Part shown: positions 1 through 6,301 of the stretch, piece after piece
How the letters are laid out: the number at the start of each line of letters is the position of its first letter
How positions within the stretch are numbered: position 1 is the first letter of the stretch
Source: Actinomycetales bacterium
GTDB taxonomy: Bacteria > Actinomycetota > Actinomycetes > Mycobacteriales > Mycobacteriaceae
Reading direction: 5' to 3'
Length of the DNA: 9,840 nt
Assembly (NCBI GenBank): GCA_012838715.1
Contig: DUOR01000433.1
Location: forward strand, 1-9,840
Made by a program: the position numbers and the translations under genes
Notes under the pieces: generated by a model
What the model was told of the DNA's origin: nothing
Seen by the model: the letters and a program-made list of their open reading frames with translations, nothing else
Database searches by the model: none

Positions 1-91
1 CGGAGGCCCCGCCCGTGACCAGCGCGCGGCGGCCGCCCAGGTCGAGGGCGGGCGCGCCGGTGGGGGATACGGGGTTCGTGGGGTCGGTCAT
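1..91 (-). CDS. Short-chain dehydrogenase/reductase, N-terminal fragment
   Basis: Reading the minus strand from an ATG at 91-89 gives 30 codons before the window edge. They start MTDPTNPVSPTGAPALDLGG and continue into RRALVTGGAS. A hydrophobic strand followed by TGGxS about 25 residues from the start is the opening of the NAD(P)-binding Rossmann fold of classical short-chain dehydrogenases (TGxxxGxG). The glycines that should follow lie outside the window, so the motif is incomplete. A strong ribosome binding site, AGGAAGG, sits 5 nt upstream on the minus strand (around 97-103), which fixes the start. The short Pro/Thr-rich tail before the fold is ordinary. The gene diverges from the winged-helix gene at 269. 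Family assignment is fairly safe; substrate and active-site residues cannot be judged from this piece. Confidence 0.72.
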   Translation of the reverse strand, partial: MTDPTNPVSPTGAPALDLGGRRALVTGGAS

Positions 92-112
92 GGTGCCCTT
101 CCTGGTGAGTGT

Positions 113-167
113 CGTGTTGCGTGGCTTGCCGTGCGGCCTGGCGTGGCTTCGTGCGCGCCGTGTTGCG
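113..167. repeat. Short direct repeats in the divergent intergenic region
   Basis: CGTGTTGCG occurs at 113-121 and again at 159-167. GCGTGGCTT occurs at 119-127 and 141-149, a 22-bp step or about two helical turns. They lie upstream of the minus-strand dehydrogenase start (91). Phased direct repeats can be regulator sites, but in GC-rich sequence short repeats also arise by chance. No function is assigned. Together with 201-236 this accounts for most of what can be seen in the 177-bp gap 92-268. Confidence 0.35.
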
Positions 168-200
168 CGCGTCACATCGCGGCCATGTCCAGGATGCCCC

Positions 201-236
201 GTCGGCGGGGCCGCGACAACGGTTGCTCCCGCCGAC
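201..236. promoter_or_regulatory. 9-bp inverted repeat upstream of the winged-helix gene
   Basis: GTCGGCGGG at 201-209 is matched exactly in reverse complement by CCCGCCGAC at 228-236, with an 18-nt spacer that contains the near-palindrome CAAC-G-GTTG. It ends about 20 bp before the -10-like box at 256, so it overlaps the expected -35 zone. It could be an operator or a cruciform/hairpin; there is no direct evidence for a binding protein. Confidence 0.35.
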
Positions 237-255
237 CCCAATCCGGGGCCGGTGC

Positions 256-271
256 TACATTCGCGGCCATG
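256..271 (+). promoter_or_regulatory. Probable leaderless promoter of the winged-helix gene
   Basis: TACATT at 256-261 fits the actinobacterial -10 consensus (TANNNT). Seven bases follow and then the ATG at 269. This spacing would put the transcription start on or next to the A of the ATG, and no Shine-Dalgarno sequence precedes that ATG. A leaderless mRNA is the simplest reading. No recognisable -35 hexamer was seen. Confidence 0.5.
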
Positions 272-1456
272 ACGGCCCCGGAGATCCGCCTCACCCCGTC
301 CACCGCCCGTGCGCTGCGCTGCCGGGCCCAACTTCTCACCGCCGCCGCGGCCGCGGAAACCCCCGTAGCCGCCGCCCGGCACATGCTGGCGCTGCAGGCG
401 CAGAACGCCAACGCCGCCCGGTGGGCCCTGGGTGCGCGGGTGCACGGCGGCGTCCGTTCCGCGGTGGAGGATGCGCTTTCCGACGGATCGATCGTCCGCA
501 CCTGGCCCATGCGCGGCACCCACCACCTGATGGCCGCGGAGGACGTCAATTGGCTGACCCGGCTGTGCGCCGGCCGGTCGCGGTCGGGCGTGGAAAAGCG
601 GCGCGAGGAGCTGGGTCTCACGCTTGACGACGTACTCCGGGCCGGCGCCGTCGTCGCCGAGAACACCCTGGAGCCGGGGCTTCTGCCGGAGGAGGTCGCG
701 GAGGGGGCGGTGGCCCTGCCGTCGGGACGCGGGCGACCGGACGGCGCGGTGGCGCTGAGCCGCGACGGGGTGCGGGAGCTGCTGCGCGGCGCCGGCATCG
801 ACGCCGACGGCAACCGGGGCACGCACATGATGCGCTTCCTGTGCGAGGAACGGATTCTGGTGCAGGGGCCGCAGCAGGGCACCCGCGACACCTTCACGGC
901 CTACGAGGCGTGGGTGCCGGCCGACGGGGCCACGGCGGCGCGGGACACCGGACCGGAGGGCGACGAGGCGCTGCGGGAACTGGTGGTGCGGCACGTCACC
1001 GGGCGGGGGCCCGCCACCGTCGCCGACGTGGCCTGGTGGTCCGGGCTGACCATGGCGGAAGTGCGCCGGGGCCTCGCCGCGGCGGGGGACACCGTGGTGC
1101 GCGTCGACGTCGACGGCGCCGAACACCTGGTGACCGCGGCGGCCCTGGACGGGGCGGGCGGATCGGCGCGGCCGCCGCGCAACGCCAGGCTGCTCGCCGC
1201 ATTCGACGAGTACCTGATGGGCTACAAGAACCGGGGGCTCGTCCTGGACCCGGCGCACGGGCCGGCCGTGGGCCCCGGGAAGAACGGGATGGTCGCGCCG
1301 ACGGTGCTGGCCGGCGGCCGCATCGTGGCGACGTGGGGCGAGAAGAAGCGGGCCGCGGGGCCCGCCGTCGACGTGGCGGAACTGGCGGAAACGCCGGACG
1401 GCCCTCCCGGAATCGGGAAGGCCGTCGACGAATACCGCGCATTCGCGGTGGGGTAG
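269..1456 (+). CDS. Winged-helix DNA-binding protein, AlkZ/YcaQ-like (HTH_42 family)
   Basis: A 395-residue protein, normal length for HTH_42 proteins, which include the DNA glycosylases AlkZ and YcaQ that remove bulky alkylated bases and unhook crosslinks. Family landmarks are in order: the catalytic-type Q-A-Q at residues 43-45 within LALQAQNA, the M-R-G-T-H-H-L segment at 81-87, the AFDEYLMGYKNR segment with D313-E314-Y315, and a C-terminal stretch NGMVAPTVLAGGRIVATW, where family members usually carry PG.NG.F.P.VL.DGR..G.W. The open frame extends upstream to 131, but that part is Arg/Cys-rich and unlike the family; the ATG at 269 is preceded by a -10-like box and begins the conserved region. 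Many actinobacterial paralogues have no tested activity, so glycosylase function is an inference from Q43/Q45. The gene stands alone between a divergent dehydrogenase and a convergent lipid cassette. Confidence 0.85.
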   Translation: MTAPEIRLTPSTARALRCRAQLLTAAAAAETPVAAARHMLALQAQNANAARWALGARVHGGVRSAVEDALSDGSIVRTWPMRGTHHLMAAEDVNWLTRLCAGRSRSGVEKRREELGLTLDDVLRAGAVVAENTLEPGLLPEEVAEGAVALPSGRGRPDGAVALSRDGVRELLRGAGIDADGNRGTHMMRFLCEERILVQGPQQGTRDTFTAYEAWVPADGATAARDTGPEGDEALRELVVRHVTGRGPATVADVAWWSGLTMAEVRRGLAAAGDTVVRVDVDGAEHLVTAAALDGAGGSARPPRNARLLAAFDEYLMGYKNRGLVLDPAHGPAVGPGKNGMVAPTVLAGGRIVATWGEKKRAAGPAVDVAELAETPDGPPGIGKAVDEYRAFAVG

Positions 1457-1457
1457 G

Positions 1458-1485
1458 CGGCCCCGGTCACGAATGACCGGGGTCG
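1458..1485. terminator. Bidirectional hairpin between convergent genes
   Basis: CCCCGGTCA (1461-1469), loop CGAA, TGACCGGGG (1474-1482). The stem extends through a G-T pair and two more pairs to 12 bp. It fills nearly all of the 36-bp gap between the stop of the winged-helix gene (1456) and the stop of the convergent dehydratase gene (1493). There is no T-run on either side, which is common for terminators of GC-rich actinobacteria. It would fold on either transcript. Confidence 0.7.
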
Positions 1486-1492
1486 GCGGGGG

Positions 1493-2419
1493 CTACAGGT
1501 CGCGCACCGTGCCCGTGAAGTGCGGGCGCTTCTTGCGGCCGTCCCAGGCGACGATGTCCATGCCGCCGCGGGCGGTGCCGCCCTCGACCTCACCGGCGCG
1601 GGTGATGGCCACCTGCACCGTCTTCGGCACGATGACCGGTGCCGCGAAGGAGATGTGGAACTCGAAGGGCGCGCCCTCGGGCACGTCGGACTCCGCCAGC
1701 GCACGCGAGGCGGTGTACATGCCGTGGGCGACGACGCCCGGCATGCCCAGCGCCTTCGCGGTCACGCCGGTGACGTGGATCGGGTTCCAGTCGCCGGAGA
1801 CCTTCGCCCACGAACGGCCAATCGAACCGGGCAGGCGCCACTGCGCCGTCGGCACCGGCGGCTTGAAGCGCGGGCGCGCCTGCTGCTCCGGAGCCTCGCC
1901 GACGTCCTTCAGGCGGCGGCCCTTGGCCAGGTACACCGACTCCTCCTCGACCAGCACGGCCGGGGCGTCACCGGCGGCGGACTCCGCCCCGCCCGCGTCG
2001 GCGGCGGTCACGGTGGCCTTCAGCACCACCTCGGTGCCCGCGCGGTGCGCGCGGAACCCGTCGACGCGGACCTCGATGTCGACCTCGGAACCCACCGGCA
2101 CCGGCGCGAACTGCCGGTAGGTGTTCTCCGTGTGGATGAGGCCCATCATCGGCAGCGGGAAATCATCCGCCGACATGAGCTCCATCTGCATCGGCATGAT
2201 CAGCGCGTGGACGTGCCCGAAGAACGCGTCCGCCGACTTCGGCGCGCCCGCCAGTTCGCGGAACGATTGGTCCCGGCCCGCGGACACCTTGGCGCCGCGG
2301 ACGGCGACCGCCGGGGTCTTCAACTCGGTCGACTTCGACCGCTTGCCGCCGAACACCCCGGTGGCGGCCTTGGCGTAGAGCGGCCCGAGATTCGGGACGC
2401 CCCTCAACAACTTCGTCAT
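1493..2419 (-). CDS. htdX: MaoC-like (3R)-hydroxyacyl dehydratase, HtdX type
   Basis: A 308-residue double-hotdog protein resembling mycobacterial HtdX (Rv0241c), which interconverts 3-hydroxyacyl and trans-2-enoyl thioesters. The C-terminal hotdog carries the hydratase-2 motif SGDWNPIHVTG: D210 and H215 have the D-x4-H spacing of the catalytic pair of R-hydratases, followed by VVAHGM. The N-terminal half, which has no such motif, contains FPLPMMGLIHTEN-type sequence like the HtdX N domain and is probably the structural hotdog. The two halves are joined by an Ala/Gly- and Glu-rich linker near residues 140-160. The C-terminus, RPHFTGTVRDL, also matches the family. GGAG lies about 9 nt before the ATG. 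It is last in a likely fadA2-fabG4-htdX unit, 58 bp after fabG4. The symbol rests on family and synteny; chain-length preference is unknown. Confidence 0.85.
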   Translation of the reverse strand: MTKLLRGVPNLGPLYAKAATGVFGGKRSKSTELKTPAVAVRGAKVSAGRDQSFRELAGAPKSADAFFGHVHALIMPMQMELMSADDFPLPMMGLIHTENTYRQFAPVPVGSEVDIEVRVDGFRAHRAGTEVVLKATVTAADAGGAESAAGDAPAVLVEEESVYLAKGRRLKDVGEAPEQQARPRFKPPVPTAQWRLPGSIGRSWAKVSGDWNPIHVTGVTAKALGMPGVVAHGMYTASRALAESDVPEGAPFEFHISFAAPVIVPKTVQVAITRAGEVEGGTARGGMDIVAWDGRKKRPHFTGTVRDL

Positions 2420-2477
2420 CCTGATCGTCTCCGTTCGCTTCGGTTCGTGCTCTGGGTTCGGTGCCGTCGCCGGTGCT

Positions 2478-3821
2478 TTACGCGCCGACCATGTTCTGGC
2501 CGCAGACGCGCATGACGTGGCCGTTCACGCCGAGGCCGCCGTCGGACACCATGAAGATGATCGCCTGGGCGACGTCCTCCGGGCGGCCGCCCTGCTGCAG
2601 CGAGTTCAGGCGGCGGGCCACCTGGCGGGTGGCGAACGGGATGGCCGCGGTCATCTCGGTCTCGATGAAGCCCGGGGCGATGGCGTTGATGTTGCCGCCC
2701 AGGCCGGCCATGCGCTCGGCGGTGGCGGTGACCATGCCGATGACGCCGGCCTTGGTGGTGGCGTAGTTGGTCTGGCCGCGGTTGCCGGCGATGCCGGAGG
2801 TCGAGGACATGGTGACGATGCGCGGCGAGTTCTGGAACGCCTCGTGGGCCAGCAGCTGCTCGTTCATGCGCAGCTGGGCGTCGAGGTTCACCGCGATGAC
2901 GGAGGCCCACTTGGCCTCGTCCATGTTGGCCAGCATCTTGTCGCGGGTGATGCCCGCGTTGTGCACGACGATGTCGAGCTTGCCGTAGCGCTTGGCGGCG
3001 GTGTCGGCGATCTGCTTGCCGGCGTCCTCGGCGGTGATGTCGAGCTGCAGCGCCAGGCCACCGACCTCGTTGGCGACCTTCGCCAGGGACTCGCCGGCGG
3101 CGGGGACGTCGATGGCGATGATCTCGGCGCCGTTCTCGCTCATCAGGCGGGCGATGGCGGCGCCGATGCCGCGGGCGGCGCCGGTGACGGCGGCGACCTT
3201 GCCGGCCAGCGGCTTGTCCCAGTCCTCCGGCAGGGAGCCCTGCTCGGAGGTGACGCGCAGGAACTGGCCGTCGACGAAGGCGGAGCGGCCGGAGAGGAAG
3301 AAGTTCAGCGAGGCGATGACCGACGGGGCGGTCGCGGCGACGCCGTCGTGGACGAGGATGCCGTTGGCGGTGGAGCCGCCGCGGACCTCGTGGCCCATCG
3401 AGCGGACCAGGCCCTCGACGCCGGCGCGGGTGGCGTTGAGCGCCGGATCCAGGTTCTCGTCCTGGGCGCGGGAGATGACGACCAGGCGGCCGCCCTTGTC
3501 CAGCTTGCGCAGGTGCTTGGCCGCGGCGAGCACGGGGGCCTGCAGGTCGGTCGGGCGCTCGGACTCGGTGACGACCACGACGATGGCGCCGACCTTGTCG
3601 TCGCCCGCCTCATCGCGGCGGACGTTGAGGTCCCACTCGCCGAGCTGCGCGGCGATGGCGTCGGCGTCGGCGCCGGTGCCGGTCACCAGCACGGTGTCGT
3701 TGCCGAGCAGGGGGCCGCCGGTCTTGTGGCGGCGCAGGTGCGGGGGCTGGGGGAGGCCGAGGGACTTGGCGACGCCGGTCAGCGGGCCGCCGGAAACCAG
3801 TTCCTGGTACTTGTCTGCCAT
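2478..3821 (-). CDS. fabG4: High-molecular-weight 3-oxoacyl-(ACP/CoA) reductase, FabG4 type
   Basis: A 447-residue two-domain short-chain dehydrogenase, close to the 454 residues of Mycobacterium FabG4 (Rv0242c) and much longer than ordinary FabG (about 245). Residues 1 to about 200 form the degenerate Rossmann/flavodoxin-like domain found only in this long class. The catalytic domain has the cofactor loop TGAARGIG at 213-220, NAG at 288-290, and S340, Y353 and K357 in the usual S-x12-Y-x3-K spacing. FabG4 enzymes reduce 3-oxoacyl thioesters, NADH being the reported cofactor. I start at MADKYQEL because AGGAG lies 7 nt upstream and the match to the family starts here; the frame stays open to an ATG at 3974 inside fadA2, but that extra segment encodes an Arg/Pro/Thr-rich string made by the 11-bp tandem repeat. 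It lies between fadA2 and htdX, both co-directional. Confidence 0.9.
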   Translation of the reverse strand: MADKYQELVSGGPLTGVAKSLGLPQPPHLRRHKTGGPLLGNDTVLVTGTGADADAIAAQLGEWDLNVRRDEAGDDKVGAIVVVVTESERPTDLQAPVLAAAKHLRKLDKGGRLVVISRAQDENLDPALNATRAGVEGLVRSMGHEVRGGSTANGILVHDGVAATAPSVIASLNFFLSGRSAFVDGQFLRVTSEQGSLPEDWDKPLAGKVAAVTGAARGIGAAIARLMSENGAEIIAIDVPAAGESLAKVANEVGGLALQLDITAEDAGKQIADTAAKRYGKLDIVVHNAGITRDKMLANMDEAKWASVIAVNLDAQLRMNEQLLAHEAFQNSPRIVTMSSTSGIAGNRGQTNYATTKAGVIGMVTATAERMAGLGGNINAIAPGFIETEMTAAIPFATRQVARRLNSLQQGGRPEDVAQAIIFMVSDGGLGVNGHVMRVCGQNMVGA

Positions 3822-3850
3822 TGGAAAGCTCCTAGGGATTCTTCGCGGGC

Positions 3851-3891
3851 TTCGCGGTTGGTTCGCGGTTGGTTCGCGGTTGGTTCGCGGT
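3851..3891. repeat. 11-bp tandem repeat in the fadA2-fabG4 gap
   Basis: TTCGCGGTTGG is repeated three times without error (3851-3861, 3862-3872, 3873-3883), followed by eight matching bases of a fourth copy (3884-3891). A degenerate copy, TTCGCGGGC, precedes it at 3842-3850. On the transcribed minus strand the unit reads CCAACCGCGAA. The array sits between the fadA2 stop (3934) and the fabG4 ribosome binding site (about 3829-3833). The period is close to one helical turn. Such arrays change copy number by slippage; a role in spacing, RNA structure or protein binding is possible but not shown. Confidence 0.85.
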
Positions 3892-3919
3892 GCGGTCCGC
3901 GAGGATTCGCGGGCCGTGC
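3890..3919 (-). terminator. Hairpin downstream of fadA2, possible attenuator
   Basis: CCGCGA (3897-3902), loop GGAT, TCGCGG (3907-3912). On the plus strand, G-T pairs extend the stem to 13 positions. On the transcribed minus strand three of these become A-C mismatches, leaving six inner pairs, one mismatch and three outer pairs. It lies about 15-40 nt after the fadA2 stop and has no T-run. It may reduce read-through or protect the upstream message rather than fully terminate, since fabG4 follows without an obvious promoter of its own. Confidence 0.35.
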
Positions 3920-3933
3920 GGTTGGCGTCGGGG

Positions 3934-5256
3934 TTACGGGCGGGCTTCGAGAATGGCGACGACGCCTTGGCCACCGGCGGCGCACACGGAGATCAGTCCG
4001 CGGGCGACCTGGCCGGTCTCGTCGGCCTTGGCGCGCAGCATCTTCGCCAGGGAGGCGGTGATGCGGCCGCCGGTCGCGGCGAAGGGGTGGCCGCAGGCGA
4101 GCGAGGAGCCGTTGACGTTGAGCTTCTCGCGCGGGACGGTGCCCAGCGGGGCGTCCAGGCCCAGCTTCCCGCGGCAGAACTCCTCGTCCTCCCAGGCCTT
4201 CATGGTGGCCAGGACGGTGCCGGCGAAGGCCTCGTGGATCTCGAAGAAGTCGATGTCGTCGAAGGTCAGGCCCTGGCGGTCGAGCAGGCGCGGGGTGGCG
4301 TAGGCGGGCGCCATGAGCAGGCCCTCGTCACCGTGGACGAAGTCGACGGCGGCGGACTCCACGTCCACGACGTCGGCAAGCACGGGCAGGCCGCGCTCCT
4401 CGGCCCACGCCTCGGAGGAGATGAGGACGGCGGAGGCGCCGTCGGTGAGCGGCGTCGAGTTGCCGGCGGTCATGGTCGGCTCGGCCTCGAGGCCGCGGCC
4501 GAAGACCGGCTTGAGCTTGCCCAGCTTCTCGACGGACGAGTCGGCGCGCATGTTCGTGTCGCGCGAAACGCCGAGGAACGGGGTGATGAGGTCGGAGAAG
4601 AAGCCCTCCTCGTACGCGCGCGCCAGGTTCTGGTGCGACGCGGCGGCCAGCTCGTCCTGCTCGGCGCGGGAGACGTTCCACTCGGCGGTGGTGATGGCCT
4701 GGTGCTCGCCCATCGACAGGCCGGTGCGCGGCTCGCCGGTGCCGGGCGCGGCCGGCGCGAGGTCGGCCGGGCGGATGGCGGCGAGCGCCTTCACGCGGCC
4801 CATGGTGGTCTTCTGGCGGCTGGCGTTCAGCAGCGCCTTGCGCAGGCCCTCGGACACGGCGATCGGGGCGTCGGAGGTGGTGTCCACGCCGCCCGCGATG
4901 CCGGCCTCAATCTGGCCGAGCTTGATCTTGTTGGAAATGGAGGACAGGGCCTCCATGCCCGTGGCGCACGCCTGCTGGATGTCGTACGCCGGCGTCGACG
5001 GATCCAGGGCGGAGCCGAGGACGCACTCGCGGACGAGGTTGAAGTCGCGGGAGTGCTTGAGCACCGCGCCCGCGGCGACGGAGCCGAGGCGCTCGCCGGC
5101 GAGGCCGTAGCGGGCGACGAGGCCGTCGATGGCGGCGGTGAGCATGTCCTGGTTCGACGCGTCGCTGTATTCCTTGTTGGAGCGCGCGAACGGGATGCGG
5201 TTGCCGCCGACGATGACGGCTCGGCGCGGAGTTTCGTGGGTGGGCTGGTTCGTCAT
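3934..5256 (-). CDS. fadA2: Acetyl-CoA C-acyltransferase (thiolase), FadA2/FadI type
   Basis: A 440-residue thiolase, the same length I recall for Mycobacterium FadA2 (Rv0243). It cleaves 3-oxoacyl-CoA with CoA, or in reverse condenses acetyl-CoA with acyl-CoA. All active-site elements are present: nucleophile C97 in QQACATGME, H341 in the HEAF motif, H390 in ACGHPFAATGG, and acid/base C425 in CAAGGQG. HEAF instead of NEAF points to the FadI/trifunctional-beta-subunit branch rather than the short biosynthetic thiolases. The ATG at 5256 is preceded by AGGAAGG at a rather long 11-nt spacing. It is the first gene of the minus-strand unit and is separated by 112 bp from fabG4. The bulk of the protein has no unusual insertions. 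The symbol is by family and neighbours; chain length specificity is not readable. Confidence 0.9.
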   Translation of the reverse strand: MTNQPTHETPRRAVIVGGNRIPFARSNKEYSDASNQDMLTAAIDGLVARYGLAGERLGSVAAGAVLKHSRDFNLVRECVLGSALDPSTPAYDIQQACATGMEALSSISNKIKLGQIEAGIAGGVDTTSDAPIAVSEGLRKALLNASRQKTTMGRVKALAAIRPADLAPAAPGTGEPRTGLSMGEHQAITTAEWNVSRAEQDELAAASHQNLARAYEEGFFSDLITPFLGVSRDTNMRADSSVEKLGKLKPVFGRGLEAEPTMTAGNSTPLTDGASAVLISSEAWAEERGLPVLADVVDVESAAVDFVHGDEGLLMAPAYATPRLLDRQGLTFDDIDFFEIHEAFAGTVLATMKAWEDEEFCRGKLGLDAPLGTVPREKLNVNGSSLACGHPFAATGGRITASLAKMLRAKADETGQVARGLISVCAAGGQGVVAILEARP

Positions 5257-5295
5257 GTGACTGGTGGCCTTCCTGATCCCAAGTTGTGATCTGAG

Positions 5296-5316
5296 TTACT
5301 AAATGTAGACATTACT
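5296..5316 (-). promoter_or_regulatory. Candidate fadA2 promoter and operator in an AT-rich island
   Basis: The 40 bases 5281-5320 are only about 35% GC in an otherwise roughly 70% GC window. At their centre is the inverted repeat AATGT-AG-ACATT (5302-5313), flanked by two TTACT copies (5296-5300 and 5312-5316). On the minus strand TACATT (5307-5302) can serve as a -10 box, giving a leader of roughly 40 nt before fadA2. Overlap of a palindrome with a -10 suggests repression, for instance by a TetR-family fatty-acid regulator, but the regulator is not identified. Confidence 0.5.
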
Positions 5317-5370
5317 TCCCGTCGTGGCGCATGTCAGCAAACTTCGGGAAATTGCGGCCGAGGGCGATCA

Positions 5371-5407
5371 GGGGCCCAATCCGCGGGGCGGTCTAGACTT
5401 GGGCCCC
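5371..5407 (+). promoter_or_regulatory. purC promoter with flanking 9-bp inverted repeat
   Basis: GGGGCCCAA (5371-5379) and TTGGGCCCC (5399-5407) are exact reverse complements separated by 19 nt. Between them, and touching the right arm, is TAGACT (5394-5399), a good TANNNT -10 box, followed 8 nt later by the purC ATG at 5408. The left arm covers the -35 position, where no TTGACA-like hexamer is seen; the right arm covers the initiation site. This geometry suits an operator controlling purC, whose mRNA would be essentially leaderless. Alternatively the arms could pair in a transcript starting farther upstream. Confidence 0.55.
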
Positions 5408-6301
5408 ATGCGCCCTGAACTTTCCGCGTACAGCCACCTCACCGCAGGCAAGGTCCGCGAAATCTACGAAATCGACGACGAGACCCTGCTCATGGTCGTC
5501 AGTGACCGTATTTCCGCGTACGACCACATCCTGGACACGCCCATCCCCGACAAGGGCCGCGTGCTCACCGCGATGAGCGTGTTCTTCTTCGACGATCTCG
5601 ACTTCCCGAACCACCTGGCCGGCGCCGCCGACGACGAGCGCATCCCGGCCGAGGTGCTGGGCCGTTCGCTCGTGTGCAAGAAGCTGGACATGGTGCAGTT
5701 CGAGTGCGTCGCCCGCGGTTACCTCACCGGTTCCGGCCTGGCCGAGTACCGCGAGTCCGGCACCGTCTGCGGCATCGAGCTGCCGGAGGGCCTGCGCGAG
5801 GGCTCCAAGCTGCCGGAGCCGATCTTCACCCCGGCCACCAAGGCCGAAATCGGCGACCACGACGAGAACGTCAGCTTCGAGCGCGTCGTCGCCGACCTCG
5901 GCGAGGAGCTGGCCACGAAGCTTCGCGACGCGACGCTGGACATCTACACCCGGGCCGCGGACCTCGCGCTGGAGCGGGGCATCATCCTGGCGGACACCAA
6001 GTTCGAGTTCGGCCTCGACGCCGACGGCAACATCGTCCTCGCCGACGAGGTGCTGACCCCGGACTCCTCCCGCTACTGGCCGGCCGACTCCTACGTGGAG
6101 GGCCAGGTCAACCCGTCCTTCGACAAGCAGTACGTGCGCAACTGGCTCACCTCGGCGAAGTCCGGCTGGGACAAGTCCGCCGGCACGCCCCCGCCGCCGC
6201 TTCCGGGCAGCGTCGTCGAGGCGACCCGCGAGCGGTACATCGAGGCCTACGAGCGGATCTCCGGCCGCCGCTTCTCCGACTGGATCGGGGACCCCGCGTG
6301 A
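5408..6301 (+). CDS. purC: Phosphoribosylaminoimidazole-succinocarboxamide (SAICAR) synthase
   Basis: A 297-residue SAICAR synthase, the typical single-domain bacterial/mycobacterial size. It joins CAIR and aspartate with ATP in de novo purine synthesis, in the cytosol. Landmarks: GKVREIY at residues 14-20 (nucleotide-binding strand region), the highly conserved [11 protein letters not shown]...PDKG at 32-50, [12 protein letters not shown] at 99-110, and the second family signature LADTKFEFG beginning at L194 (D196, K198, E200). The frame is open back to a GTG at 5324, but the conserved start MRPELSAY, with its -10 box 8 nt upstream, supports 5408. The stop TGA overlaps the GTG of ptrB. It is divergent from fadA2. 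purC followed by ptrB is also the Mycobacterium order (Rv0780-Rv0782). Confidence 0.97.
   Translation: MRPELSAYSHLTAGKVREIYEIDDETLLMVVSDRISAYDHILDTPIPDKGRVLTAMSVFFFDDLDFPNHLAGAADDERIPAEVLGRSLVCKKLDMVQFECVARGYLTGSGLAEYRESGTVCGIELPEGLREGSKLPEPIFTPATKAEIGDHDENVSFERVVADLGEELATKLRDATLDIYTRAADLALERGIILADTKFEFGLDADGNIVLADEVLTPDSSRYWPADSYVEGQVNPSFDKQYVRNWLTSAKSGWDKSAGTPPPPLPGSVVEATRERYIEAYERISGRRFSDWIGDPA

Noticed and set aside
131..268. N-terminal extension of the winged-helix protein from a GTG at 131.
   Set aside because: The extra residues are Arg/Cys-rich, do not resemble the family, and a -10-like box lies inside them 7 nt before the ATG at 269.
3822..3974. N-terminal extension of FabG4 starting within fadA2.
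   Set aside because: It would translate the tandem repeat into an Arg/Pro/Thr string, while a good AGGAG precedes the ATG at 3821.
2992..5289. A 765-codon plus-strand open frame opposite fabG4 and fadA2.
   Set aside because: It covers the complements of two clear enzymes and changes character along its length; it has the composition of a shadow frame.
5324..5407. N-terminal extension of PurC from a GTG at 5324.
   Set aside because: The conserved family start is at 5408, and the promoter-like box and inverted repeat occupy the extension.
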